From Anaerolineaceae bacterium (GTDB taxonomy: Bacteria > Chloroflexota > Anaerolineae > Anaerolineales > Anaerolineaceae), in contig JAHYJK010000003.1 in NCBI GenBank assembly GCA_019429225.1, positions 1 through 64,000 on the forward strand: a stretch of 64,000 nucleotides of DNA, in the 5' to 3' direction. The notes beneath the pieces are model-generated. The model made no database searches, was not told where the DNA came from, and saw nothing but the letters and a program-made list of their open reading frames with translations. Below are positions 35,910 through 43,003 of the stretch, piece by piece. Position numbers and translations under genes: made by a program. Positions within the stretch are counted from its first letter, which is position 1. Every line of letters starts with the position of its first letter.

Positions 35910-35918
35910 GAAATGACG

Positions 35919-35946
35919 AAACCGTGGCTTTAGTAGTCACGGTTTT
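35919..35946 (+). terminator. Intrinsic terminator after the DUF4332 gene
   Basis: AAACCGTG / CACGGTTT stem followed by a short T-rich stretch. It lies just before the next HhH gene, so it may attenuate rather than fully stop. Confidence 0.7.
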
Positions 35947-35963
35947 AATTTAAAAGGTTAAAT

Positions 35964-36383
35964 ATGAATAACCAAAAAAATTCCAAATTATTTTTGTGGC
36001 TTGGCTTATTAATTGGGGTAAGCAGCACCATTTACTTAATTCTTTACCAATTAGCCAATAAAAACAAAAAAAGCATATCATCGGTTGTTAATAAATATAT
36101 AAAAATTTCCTCGGACTATAAATCATCAGAGTTGGTGAAAGTTGAAAATGAGCAAATCCAATCAGAAATCGCAAAAGACAACTTGAAAGAAATCAAAGGT
36201 ATCGGACCAGCCATAGAATCTCTATTAAACGAGAATAATATATATACATTTTCAGATTTGGGTTCAACAAGCATCGAGGAATTGGAAATTATTCTGGATA
36301 AGAAGAACCTGAGACTCGCTAACCCACAAACCTGGTCAGTCCAGGCTCAACAGGCTGAAAAAAACAAAAAAAAATCAGTATAA
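35964..36383 (+). CDS. Membrane-anchored helix-hairpin-helix protein
   Basis: 139 aa with one N-terminal membrane segment (about 8-28, LFLWLGLLIGVSSTIYLILYQL), a Lys/Ser-rich spacer, and one HhH unit (LKEIKGIGPAIESLLNENNI, then SDLGSTSIEELEIIL) ending in a Lys-rich tail. An HhH at the inner face of the membrane could tether nucleic acid; this is inference only. AAAAGG lies before the ATG. Directly upstream of the structured RNA gene. Confidence 0.7.
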   Translation: MNNQKNSKLFLWLGLLIGVSSTIYLILYQLANKNKKSISSVVNKYIKISSDYKSSELVKVENEQIQSEIAKDNLKEIKGIGPAIESLLNENNIYTFSDLGSTSIEELEIILDKKNLRLANPQTWSVQAQQAEKNKKKSV

Positions 36384-36436
36384 TCTTCGACTAATTAATT
36401 TCAGAAAATTTGAATCTTAAAATTTTTCAAGGCATA

Positions 36437-36465
36437 TTGACTTGTCTATACAAAACCTCTATAAT
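36437..36465 (+). promoter_or_regulatory. Near-consensus sigma-70-type promoter
   Basis: TTGACT (36437-36442), a 17-nt spacer and TATAAT (36460-36465), the best promoter match noticed in the window. Start expected at 36472-36474. No protein gene follows on this strand for 1.7 kb, so it serves an RNA. Confidence 0.85.
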
Positions 36466-36471
36466 GAAATT

Positions 36472-36690
36472 GCAGGGAGCTCTGAGAAATTGAATTAGCC
36501 CCTTTACCTTAAAAACTAAATCATAAGTTTGTAGTACCGTGAGAGAAATTCTCCGAATAGGTGAAACAAACGATTTAGGAAAAGTTTCTAAGTAATAGGA
36601 CATAAGTCTTTTAAGAAAGTGGAGAAAGCAGTTAACTTAGAAAAGGGCAAAGGAATGCTAAAATTAGGTTACTTAGAGCCCCTGTTTCAA
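36472..36690 (+). ncRNA. Structured non-coding RNA of unknown family
   Basis: About 215 nt with no ORF, folded by eye. P1: 36473-36486 with 36672-36684 (CAGGG.GCTCT.GAG, one bulged A). P2: TTAGC 36495-36499 / GCTAA 36657-36661, extended by CCTTT 36501-36505 / AAAGG 36649-36653. P3: CTAAATC 36516-36522 / GATTTAG 36572-36578 and GTTTG 36527-36531 / CAAAC 36567-36571, then AGTA opposite GAA, the arrangement of a bulged-G (loop E) motif, closed by GAGA/TCTC. P4: TTTCTAAGT 36585-36593 / ACTTAGAAA 36635-36643, perfect 9 bp, with a GAC-AUAA-GUC hairpin inside. It does not look like 6S, tmRNA, SRP RNA, RNase P or a riboswitch I know. No U-rich terminator is seen; the 3' end is a guess. Confidence 0.75.
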
Positions 36691-37281
36691 TTTAACCGAG
36701 TTGTTGGCTGACTGTTGAAAAATTTCTGTTGTTAATATTCCCACATATGGAATGTTCCGATAACGCTCATTGTAATCCAGACCATAACCAACAATAAATT
36801 TATCTGGAAGATCAAATCCTTTGTATAAAATCGGCAATTCAATTAGTCGACGTGTAGGTTTGTCAAATAGCGTACAAACCTCAAGACTGGCTGGTGACCG
36901 TTCCTGCAAATTTCGCAATATGTAATTCAACGTTAACCCAGTATCAATAACGTCTTCAACAAACAGCACATGTCTGCCTTCAATTGGGATATCCAGATCT
37001 TTAACCAACCTGACCACACCTCGTCTTCTGGCGTCATTACTGTAATTACTGATCGCCAGGAAATCAACCTCACACTCAATAGCTATTTTTCGTAATAAAT
37101 CAGCCATAAAAATGAATACACCTTTGAGAACCCCAACAAAAATTGGATATTTGTCCTTATAATCTTCGTTGATCGTTTCGGCTAATTCAAATATTCGATT
37201 TTTAATTTGATCTTCAGTGAACAAAATTTGACTGATTGCATCATGTGTTTTATTTTGTAATTTATTCACTTGCCACCTCAT
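36673..37281 (-). CDS. hpt: Hypoxanthine phosphoribosyltransferase
   Basis: 202 aa purine salvage enzyme that converts hypoxanthine or guanine plus PRPP to IMP or GMP. The PRPP loop is VLFVEDVIDTGLTLNYIL, the diphosphate loop region is VGVLKGVFIFMADLLRKI, and FIVGYGLDYNERYRNIPYVGIL closes the active site. The ATG overlaps the stop of the preceding gene (ATGA). A GTG four codons on is a possible alternative start. Its last codons lie within the P1 region of the convergent ncRNA. Confidence 0.93.
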   Translation of the reverse strand: MRWQVNKLQNKTHDAISQILFTEDQIKNRIFELAETINEDYKDKYPIFVGVLKGVFIFMADLLRKIAIECEVDFLAISNYSNDARRRGVVRLVKDLDIPIEGRHVLFVEDVIDTGLTLNYILRNLQERSPASLEVCTLFDKPTRRLIELPILYKGFDLPDKFIVGYGLDYNERYRNIPYVGILTTEIFQQSANNSVKLKQGL

Positions 37282-37652
37282 TGAGCATCCGTACCATGCA
37301 AATTCTGAGCTTCATCGTACAGCCCATATTTAATTAACATATCCCGGATATCGCGTCTTTTCATCAATTTAATTTTCACATCTGGATAGAGCTCGTTCAT
37401 CAATCTTAATTTCTTGTTTTTAATGGTTGCTAATTGTGGCCGGAGTGTTGTTAATTCTATAAAGAGATTTTGATCCGGTAAATAAAAATCTGGGGAAAAA
37501 GCTAATTTCACTTTCCCTTTTTCATTCCATTCTAATTCAAATGTTTTTGGTTCATATTCCCAAACAACACCATAAAAATCAAGAATACGAGCAAACATTT
37601 CTTCTGCTGCGTGAGAAAATCTCACCAATTTTTTTCCTTCATCAGCTGACAT
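37278..37652 (-). CDS. Small restriction-nuclease-fold-like protein
   Basis: 124 aa, not a named family. The order EEMFARILDFYGVVWEYEPKTF, FSPDFYLPDQNLFIELTTL, KNKKLRLMNELYPDVKIKLMKRRD is that of small PD-(D/E)XK proteins: helix with Glu, then Pro-Asp, then Glu-x-x. The usual catalytic Lys of ExK is Thr (ELTT), so it may be inactive or use a nearby Lys. The start at 37652 avoids overlap with the upstream gene, and the sequence from there reads as a normal N-terminus. Sits between a cytidylate-kinase-like gene and hpt in one operon, hinting at nucleotide or nucleic-acid metabolism. Confidence 0.6.
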   Translation of the reverse strand: MSADEGKKLVRFSHAAEEMFARILDFYGVVWEYEPKTFELEWNEKGKVKLAFSPDFYLPDQNLFIELTTLRPQLATIKNKKLRLMNELYPDVKIKLMKRRDIRDMLIKYGLYDEAQNLHGTDAQ

Positions 37653-37659
37653 ATGAATC

Positions 37660-38208
37660 CTATAATTTAATAATCCAATTTGCGATGGAATCCAGATCAA
37701 GATGATCTGTATTAATTGTTAAATCATACAAAGATGGGTCATTCCAATTTTCGTGGTAAAACTTTTTAATGAAATTCTGGCGATTTTGATCGCTCTTCTC
37801 AATTTGTGCTTTGGCAGCTTTTTCATTAACATTTTTGGATAATTGAATATTTTTAATCCTTGTGTCCATCCCCGCGATAATCTTAAGATGTAAACAATTA
37901 GGAAATCCTTTCAAGATTAATTGACTGGCTCTTCCAACAATGACAACATTTCCCTTTTCAGCTATTTCTGTCACAACCTGACCGATTGCCTCCCTGAATT
38001 TTAAGCAGGTCTCATCATCCGGGCAAATGCCTAACAACCCCAGTTCGTCAATGACCGCTAATGCCATGTCAGGAGCACCGATCGTAATGGCGGCTTGATT
38101 GATTAACTCCCGCCAAACTAACTGATATCCGCTAATTTCCGCGAGTTTGATGGCCAGCTTACTTCCCCCACTCCCATATTGTCTCGAAATGGTATAAATG
38201 GAAAACAT
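37660..38208 (-). CDS. Cytidylate kinase-like protein
   Basis: 182 aa P-loop protein of the cytidylate-kinase-2 (AAA/Cmk-like) family. The N-terminus YTISRQYGSGGSKLAIKLAE holds a GxGG-type phosphate loop, VVIVGRASQLILKG is a Cmk-like core, and DTRIKNIQLSKNVNEKAAK gives the lid region with Arg and Lys. DLTINTDHLDLDSIANWI is the usual C-terminal element. Substrate unknown; a nucleoside monophosphate or related small molecule is likely. First of three leftward genes ending with hpt; AGGAGG before the ATG. Confidence 0.75.
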   Translation of the reverse strand: MFSIYTISRQYGSGGSKLAIKLAEISGYQLVWRELINQAAITIGAPDMALAVIDELGLLGICPDDETCLKFREAIGQVVTEIAEKGNVVIVGRASQLILKGFPNCLHLKIIAGMDTRIKNIQLSKNVNEKAAKAQIEKSDQNRQNFIKKFYHENWNDPSLYDLTINTDHLDLDSIANWIIKL

Positions 38209-38289
38209 ACGTCCTCCTTTTCTTCCGACGATTTTATTATAGCATCCATAAATTCATGGAAGGAAAACAAATTATTCTTCTTATTCTTT

Positions 38290-38321
38290 ATTTGATAAAT
38301 GATATAGTTAAGTTATCAAAT
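38290..38321 (+). promoter_or_regulatory. Operator-like inverted repeat around the pfk -10 box
   Basis: Perfect 9-bp inverted repeat ATTTGATAA (38290-38298) and TTATCAAAT (38313-38321) with a 14-bp centre. The centre contains the extended -10 TGATATAGT (38300-38308). A dimeric repressor bound here would block the promoter. Confidence 0.5.
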
Positions 38322-38387
38322 GAGTAACCGAATCACTTGGTTGTCTACACGAAATAATAATCTATACATCCAAAAATGGAGAATGTT

Positions 38388-39500
38388 ATGGCAGGGAAAA
38401 TTGGAATTTTAACCGCAGGGAATGATGTGCCAGGGCTAAATTCAGTAATTCGCGCAATTGGTAAATCAGCTCAAAGTGTTTATAAAATGGAAATTGTTGG
38501 ATTTCTGGATGGTTTCAAAGGATTGATCCAAAATAACCATATCTCATTAAAAGGCTCTGAGTTTTCTGGGATTCTTACAACAGGTGGAACAATCCTTGGC
38601 ACCAGCCAGGAACTACCAAACCAATCATTTGAGAACACTGAATCACTCGACAAAGCAATATCATCCTATAAACACCACAAATTAGATGCCCTTGTTTGTT
38701 TAGGTGGAGCAGAAATGCAGGTTGGAACACTGGCATTATCTCAGAGAGGATTGAATGTCATTGGGATTCCCAAATCGATTGATAATGATGTCTTCGGTTC
38801 TGATTATGCAATTGGTTTTGACACAGCCTTATCCGTTGCCACAGAAGCAATTGATCGACTTCACAGTACAGCTCATAGCCACCATCGTATCATCGTCGTT
38901 GAAATTTTAGGGAAACAAACGGGTTGGTTAACATTGGGAGCAGGAACGGCAGGTGGAGCGGATGTAATTCTAATCCCAGAAATTCCTTATAACCTCAATA
39001 AAATTTCTCAGGCAATCCTTGAAAGAAATAAAGCTGGTAAACGCTTCAGCATCATCGCCGTATCCGATGGAGCATTGACCCAGGAAAGTGTAGAGTTTTT
39101 CAAAAGAAATCGAGAATTCAACATCCGGCTCAGAAATGGTGAGGAAAGAAAAGAAATTGAAGATAGATTAGATGCAATTGAAAATGATTATGCTGACAAT
39201 ACCAATCTTCTTTCACATTTCCTCCATCAAAAAACAGGTCTCGAAACAAGAATAACGATCCTGGGCTTTCTCTTAAGGGGCGGCGTTCCATCATCCGTAG
39301 ATCGTATGCGTGCCGCACAATTAGGCACCACCTGTGTGAGAATGATACACCAGGGGCAATTTGGGATTTTATTAGGAATAAATAATTACCAGATTGAGCC
39401 TGTTCCTTTAATCGATGTCGCTGGAAAACACAAGACGATACCACTTGACCACGAATGGCTTCAAGCAGCGCGAGATGTTGGAACTTGCTTCGGAGATTGA
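38388..39500 (+). CDS. pfkA: Divergent 6-phosphofructokinase
   Basis: 370 aa member of the PfkA family, which phosphorylates fructose-6-phosphate. ILTAGNDVPGLNSVIRAI aligns with the GGDxPGxN nucleotide site, IPKSIDNDVFGSDYAIGFDTA carries the catalytic Asp of TIDND, and VVEILGKQTGWLTLGAG is the sugar-phosphate site (Lys where Arg is usual). The GGDGS/GGDD motif, which binds Mg and decides ATP versus pyrophosphate, reads GGAEM (residues 106-110), so donor and activity are open. ATG 38388 has GGAG 6 nt upstream and is preferred to ATG 38376. An operator-like repeat spans its promoter. Confidence 0.85.
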   Translation: MAGKIGILTAGNDVPGLNSVIRAIGKSAQSVYKMEIVGFLDGFKGLIQNNHISLKGSEFSGILTTGGTILGTSQELPNQSFENTESLDKAISSYKHHKLDALVCLGGAEMQVGTLALSQRGLNVIGIPKSIDNDVFGSDYAIGFDTALSVATEAIDRLHSTAHSHHRIIVVEILGKQTGWLTLGAGTAGGADVILIPEIPYNLNKISQAILERNKAGKRFSIIAVSDGALTQESVEFFKRNREFNIRLRNGEERKEIEDRLDAIENDYADNTNLLSHFLHQKTGLETRITILGFLLRGGVPSSVDRMRAAQLGTTCVRMIHQGQFGILLGINNYQIEPVPLIDVAGKHKTIPLDHEWLQAARDVGTCFGD

Positions 39501-39509
39501 TCTAAACAC

Positions 39510-39518
39510 TGATAAAAT
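39510..39518 (+). promoter_or_regulatory. Extended -10 promoter, near-leaderless start of the YgiQ gene
   Basis: TGATAAAAT ends 9 nt before ATG 39528; expected leader 2-3 nt; no Shine-Dalgarno. Confidence 0.5.
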
Positions 39519-39527
39519 TACTATCTT

Positions 39528-41222
39528 ATGTTTATACCAACAACCAGAGAAGAAGCTCAAAAACTAGGTTGGCACCATTTCGATATCATCCTTGTGTCGG
39601 GAGATAGTTACATTGATAGTCCCTATATGGGTATTGCTGTTATTGGACATATCCTGATGGATGCTGGATATAAAGTAGGTATCATCGCCCAACCAGACAT
39701 TTCCAGTGGTGATGACATAACCCGACTTGGTGAACCAGGTCTTTTTTGGGGTGTTTCTGCTGGGAGTATCGATTCCATGGTGTCTAATTACACAGCATCG
39801 TTGAAGAAACGAAAAAGTGACGATTACACACCTGGTGGTCAGAATAATCGGCGACCGGATCGGGCAACCATTATATACACTAACTTGATCAGGAAATTCT
39901 TCAAACAGACCAAACCAATTGTTCTGGGGGGGATGGAAGCTAGTCTCCGAAGAATTGCCCATTATGACTACTGGAGCAACAAGATCCGACGATCTGTTCT
40001 TTTTGATGCAAAAGCGGATTATCTGCTTTATGGAATGGCAGATCGATCCATTATCGAATTGGCTGCTGCAATCCTTCGTGGAAATGATCCGAAATCCATT
40101 CGCGGACTTTGCTATATCAATAAAGATCCAATTCAGGATTATTATCAACTAGCATCCTATGAAGAAGTCAGTTCAGATAAAATCGCTTATATTGACTGTT
40201 TTGAAATATTTTACAAAAATAATGATCCGTTGACCGCTAAAGGGCTTATTCAAGCCCACGGTGACCGTTATCTTGTTCAAAATCCGCCAGCTTATTCATT
40301 AAAACAGGAAGAATTAGATAGGATCTATGCTTTGCCATATGAGCGAGCTCAACATCCTTATTATGAGAAGAATGGGAAAGTAAAAGCATTGGAGACGATC
40401 CGGTTCTCGATCAGTACCCATCGGGGGTGTTATGGTGAATGTAATTTTTGTGCCATTGCAGTGCATGAAGGTCGGACAATCCAATGGCGCAGTAAAGAAT
40501 CCATCCTGAATGAAGTAGAAGCATTATCAAAAATACCAGAATTCAAAGGAATTATTCAGGACCTGGGTGGACCGACAGCCAATATGTATGGTTTTGAGTG
40601 TAGAAAAAAAACTACGCGTGGAGCCTGTCAGGATAGAAGATGTATTTCACCTGAAGTCTGCACCGCTTTGCGGCCCAATCACCATCCCCAGATCGATTTA
40701 TTGCAATCTGTACGTGAACACCCCCAGGTTCGCAAAGTCTTTGTTGCATCCGGGTTGCGTTATGACCTCATTATCGAGGATAAGCAATTTGGTAACAAAT
40801 ATCTCGAAGAGATATTGGCCCATCATGTTTCCGGTCAATTGAAAATTGCCCCTGAACATACTGATAATAAAATCCTAAAATTAATGGGGAAACCTGACTC
40901 AGAGAAACTCCTGGTGTTCAAGAATCGAGTTGATAAACTCAATAAAAAATTAAATAAAAATCAATACTTAACTTATTATTTCATCGCTGCCTATCCAAGT
41001 TGTTCAGATAGAGAAATGCAGCAACTCAAGAATTTCACCTCTGAAAAACTAAAAGTGAATCCCGAACAAGTTCAAATTTTTACTCCTACACCATCGACAT
41101 ATGCCAGTGTAATGTATTACACGGAAATGAATCCTTTCACAAAAGAACCAATTTTTGTAGAAAAATCAATTTCAAATAAGAACAGACAAAAAGAAATCCT
41201 GGTAAAAAAAACTAATGTATAA
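39528..41222 (+). CDS. YgiQ family radical SAM protein
   Basis: 564 aa. An N-terminal UPF0313 domain (IPTTREEAQKLGWHHFDIIL, VSGDSYIDSPYMG, GGMEASLRRIAHYDYWS) precedes a radical SAM core with the Fe-S motif CYGECNFC (CxxxCxxC). Typical YgiQ landmarks also include ISTHRGC, LGGPTANMYG, LKIAPEHT and FTPTPSTYASVMYYTE. Substrate unknown for the family. Overlaps the downstream methyltransferase by 8 bp. Confidence 0.92.
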   Translation: MFIPTTREEAQKLGWHHFDIILVSGDSYIDSPYMGIAVIGHILMDAGYKVGIIAQPDISSGDDITRLGEPGLFWGVSAGSIDSMVSNYTASLKKRKSDDYTPGGQNNRRPDRATIIYTNLIRKFFKQTKPIVLGGMEASLRRIAHYDYWSNKIRRSVLFDAKADYLLYGMADRSIIELAAAILRGNDPKSIRGLCYINKDPIQDYYQLASYEEVSSDKIAYIDCFEIFYKNNDPLTAKGLIQAHGDRYLVQNPPAYSLKQEELDRIYALPYERAQHPYYEKNGKVKALETIRFSISTHRGCYGECNFCAIAVHEGRTIQWRSKESILNEVEALSKIPEFKGIIQDLGGPTANMYGFECRKKTTRGACQDRRCISPEVCTALRPNHHPQIDLLQSVREHPQVRKVFVASGLRYDLIIEDKQFGNKYLEEILAHHVSGQLKIAPEHTDNKILKLMGKPDSEKLLVFKNRVDKLNKKLNKNQYLTYYFIAAYPSCSDREMQQLKNFTSEKLKVNPEQVQIFTPTPSTYASVMYYTEMNPFTKEPIFVEKSISNKNRQKEILVKKTNV

Positions 41223-42342
41223 AATCTTTCTGGTAGTTCCCCCCGGTATTGAAAAAATTGCGAAAAAAGAAGTAGCAATTCATTTTCCTAAGCTGAGACC
41301 ATTTTCCCCCTCAGATGAATTGGATTACGAATGCGATTTGCAAACGATATACAGGCTCAATTTATTATTAAAGGTGCCAAACCGTATACTTGTTCGATTC
41401 GGAGAATTTGAATCGACCAGTTTTCAGGACCTGTTCACAAAGTCGGTTCGACTTCCCTGGAAACAATTCTTAAAAAAAGATGTCAGTGTTAAAATTCGCA
41501 CAACCTGTCACAAATCGAAGCTTTATCATAGTGACGCTGTCACCCAGCGCATCCATCAAGCGATCGAATCAAACCTGGCCAAAAAAGTTCCTTTGTTAAA
41601 AGGAGAATCCGAAGAGTCGCATGGAAAACAACAACTGATCATCGTTAGATTGCTTCACGATCAGGTAACCATCAGCATTGATTCCAGTGGAAACCCGTTA
41701 TACATGCGTGGATATCGTGAAATTGTCTCCAAAGCGCCACTCCGAGAAAACATAGCCGCCAGTTTATTACTGGCTTCAGAGTGGACTCCTGAATTTCCGT
41801 TGATAGATCCGTTTTGTGGGTCTGGAACAATACCGATTGAAGCTGCGCTCATCGCAAAAAATCATCCACCCGGATTATACAGGGATTTTGCTTTTGAAAA
41901 TTGGCCAGAATTTAATCAATCCACCTGGCAAAATATGAGAAGGGAATACGTTCAAAATTCCACTGAAATCACATCGCAAATTCATGGAAGTGATCGAAAT
42001 ATCGGATCAATCGAAATTGCCAGGAAAAACGCTGAGAAAGCCGGTGTTAACCAATTTATTGAGTGGAAGCATCAATCCATATCGGATGTTAAACCAAACA
42101 GTCAACCCGGTTGGATTGTCACGAATCCTCCATATGGTTTGCGTTTATCTTCAAACAAAGATATTCGAAATCTCTATGCTCAATTCGGCAATGTGTTGAG
42201 ACAAAAATTCCAGGGTTGGAATGTGATTTTTTTATGTAATAGTGTCAACCTTGCAAACCAGACCAAATTAAAACCAAAAAGCCTGCTTTCGTTTTCCAAT
42301 GGTGGCATCAATGTGCAGGCTTTCTTTGCGAGAATAGATTAA
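41215..42342 (+). CDS. THUMP-domain RNA methyltransferase (RlmL-like)
   Basis: 375 aa class I SAM methyltransferase of the RlmL/TrmN (UPF0020) group. N-terminal THUMP-type region to about 150 with ISIDSSGNPLYMRGYR; then SAM site LIDPFCGSGTIPIEAALIA and catalytic WIVTNPPYGLRLS (N-P-P-Y, N-methylation of a base). 23S rRNA m2G modification is the family's best known activity; tRNA is an alternative target. Coupled to the YgiQ gene by overlap. Confidence 0.88.
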   Translation: MYKIFLVVPPGIEKIAKKEVAIHFPKLRPFSPSDELDYECDLQTIYRLNLLLKVPNRILVRFGEFESTSFQDLFTKSVRLPWKQFLKKDVSVKIRTTCHKSKLYHSDAVTQRIHQAIESNLAKKVPLLKGESEESHGKQQLIIVRLLHDQVTISIDSSGNPLYMRGYREIVSKAPLRENIAASLLLASEWTPEFPLIDPFCGSGTIPIEAALIAKNHPPGLYRDFAFENWPEFNQSTWQNMRREYVQNSTEITSQIHGSDRNIGSIEIARKNAEKAGVNQFIEWKHQSISDVKPNSQPGWIVTNPPYGLRLSSNKDIRNLYAQFGNVLRQKFQGWNVIFLCNSVNLANQTKLKPKSLLSFSNGGINVQAFFARID

Positions 42343-42344
42343 TT

Positions 42345-42851
42345 TTATCGTCTTACAGGTACTTCAACGTCAATTTTTACAGCCTCATCTTGGACATAGA
42401 TAGCTTTAATCAATGCATTTTCCCCTGATTGGGCTACTTGATCACGAATTAATCCGGATAATTTTTCATTGATATTCTTAACAAAATCACTGGCTAAATC
42501 CAATCCTGGAATATTGACCCATGTAATTTCAACTTTTGGCTGATCGTTTTCGATGGAAAAAGTTAATTCAATTTCACCACTCACTCTGGTGGCATTCGGC
42601 AGTCCATAAAAACCAGTTAGCCTGACTTTGTCCGGTTCGATAAATTGAATATCTTCAACCTCTATCAACAAATCTGAGTCAGACACAGTGCCGGCAATTC
42701 CCTGTGCGCTATTGATAATTTGCATTAAATTATCTCTTTTCAGGGTAATCGTCAGGGTGATATTACCGTTCTGAAAGCCTAAATTACATGCAAGGGTTGA
42801 TAGGATAATCAAAGCAATCAGTAAAGGAAAAGCATACTTTTTATTGGTCAT
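42345..42851 (-). CDS. Predicted lipoprotein, function unknown
   Basis: 168 aa. Signal peptide with lipobox STLAC (Cys about residue 22). The mature part is beta-rich with a regular pattern (ITLTITLKRDNLMQIIN, LLIEVEDIQFIEPDKVRLTGFYGLP, GEIELTFSIENDQPKVEITWVNIPG), as in small LppX- or DUF-type lipid- or envelope-associated lipoproteins. AAAGGA precedes the ATG. Convergent with the methyltransferase, 2 bp apart. Confidence 0.65.
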   Translation of the reverse strand: MTNKKYAFPLLIALIILSTLACNLGFQNGNITLTITLKRDNLMQIINSAQGIAGTVSDSDLLIEVEDIQFIEPDKVRLTGFYGLPNATRVSGEIELTFSIENDQPKVEITWVNIPGLDLASDFVKNINEKLSGLIRDQVAQSGENALIKAIYVQDEAVKIDVEVPVRR

Positions 42852-42950
42852 TTCATTCCTTTCAATAAAAATTACTGAAAATAAAATTCGTATTTCCTGA
42901 TAGATATTTTACCCGATAGAGTCAAATCACAAAAAACCACTGTCTCATCT

Positions 42951-42984
42951 TAAAAATTGAGAACCAGGTATTAGCCTGATTCTC
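42951..42984 (-). terminator. Intrinsic terminator after the HtrA-like protease gene
   Basis: Minus-strand stem GAGAATCAGG / CCTGGTTCTC (one mismatch) followed by a T-rich run. Confidence 0.7.
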
Positions 42985-43003
42985 CACTTTTTTAGCGAAT
43001 TGC

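Noticed and set aside
36532-36566. AGUACCGUGAG...GGUGAAA wording as in 23S rRNA
   Set aside because: Only this short arm matches and the flanking helices differ, so it is not an rRNA fragment; shared local motif is the better reading.
39564-40148. 194-codon open frame antisense to the YgiQ gene
   Set aside because: Lies fully inside a well-supported gene, has no ribosome site and its protein shows no recognisable features.
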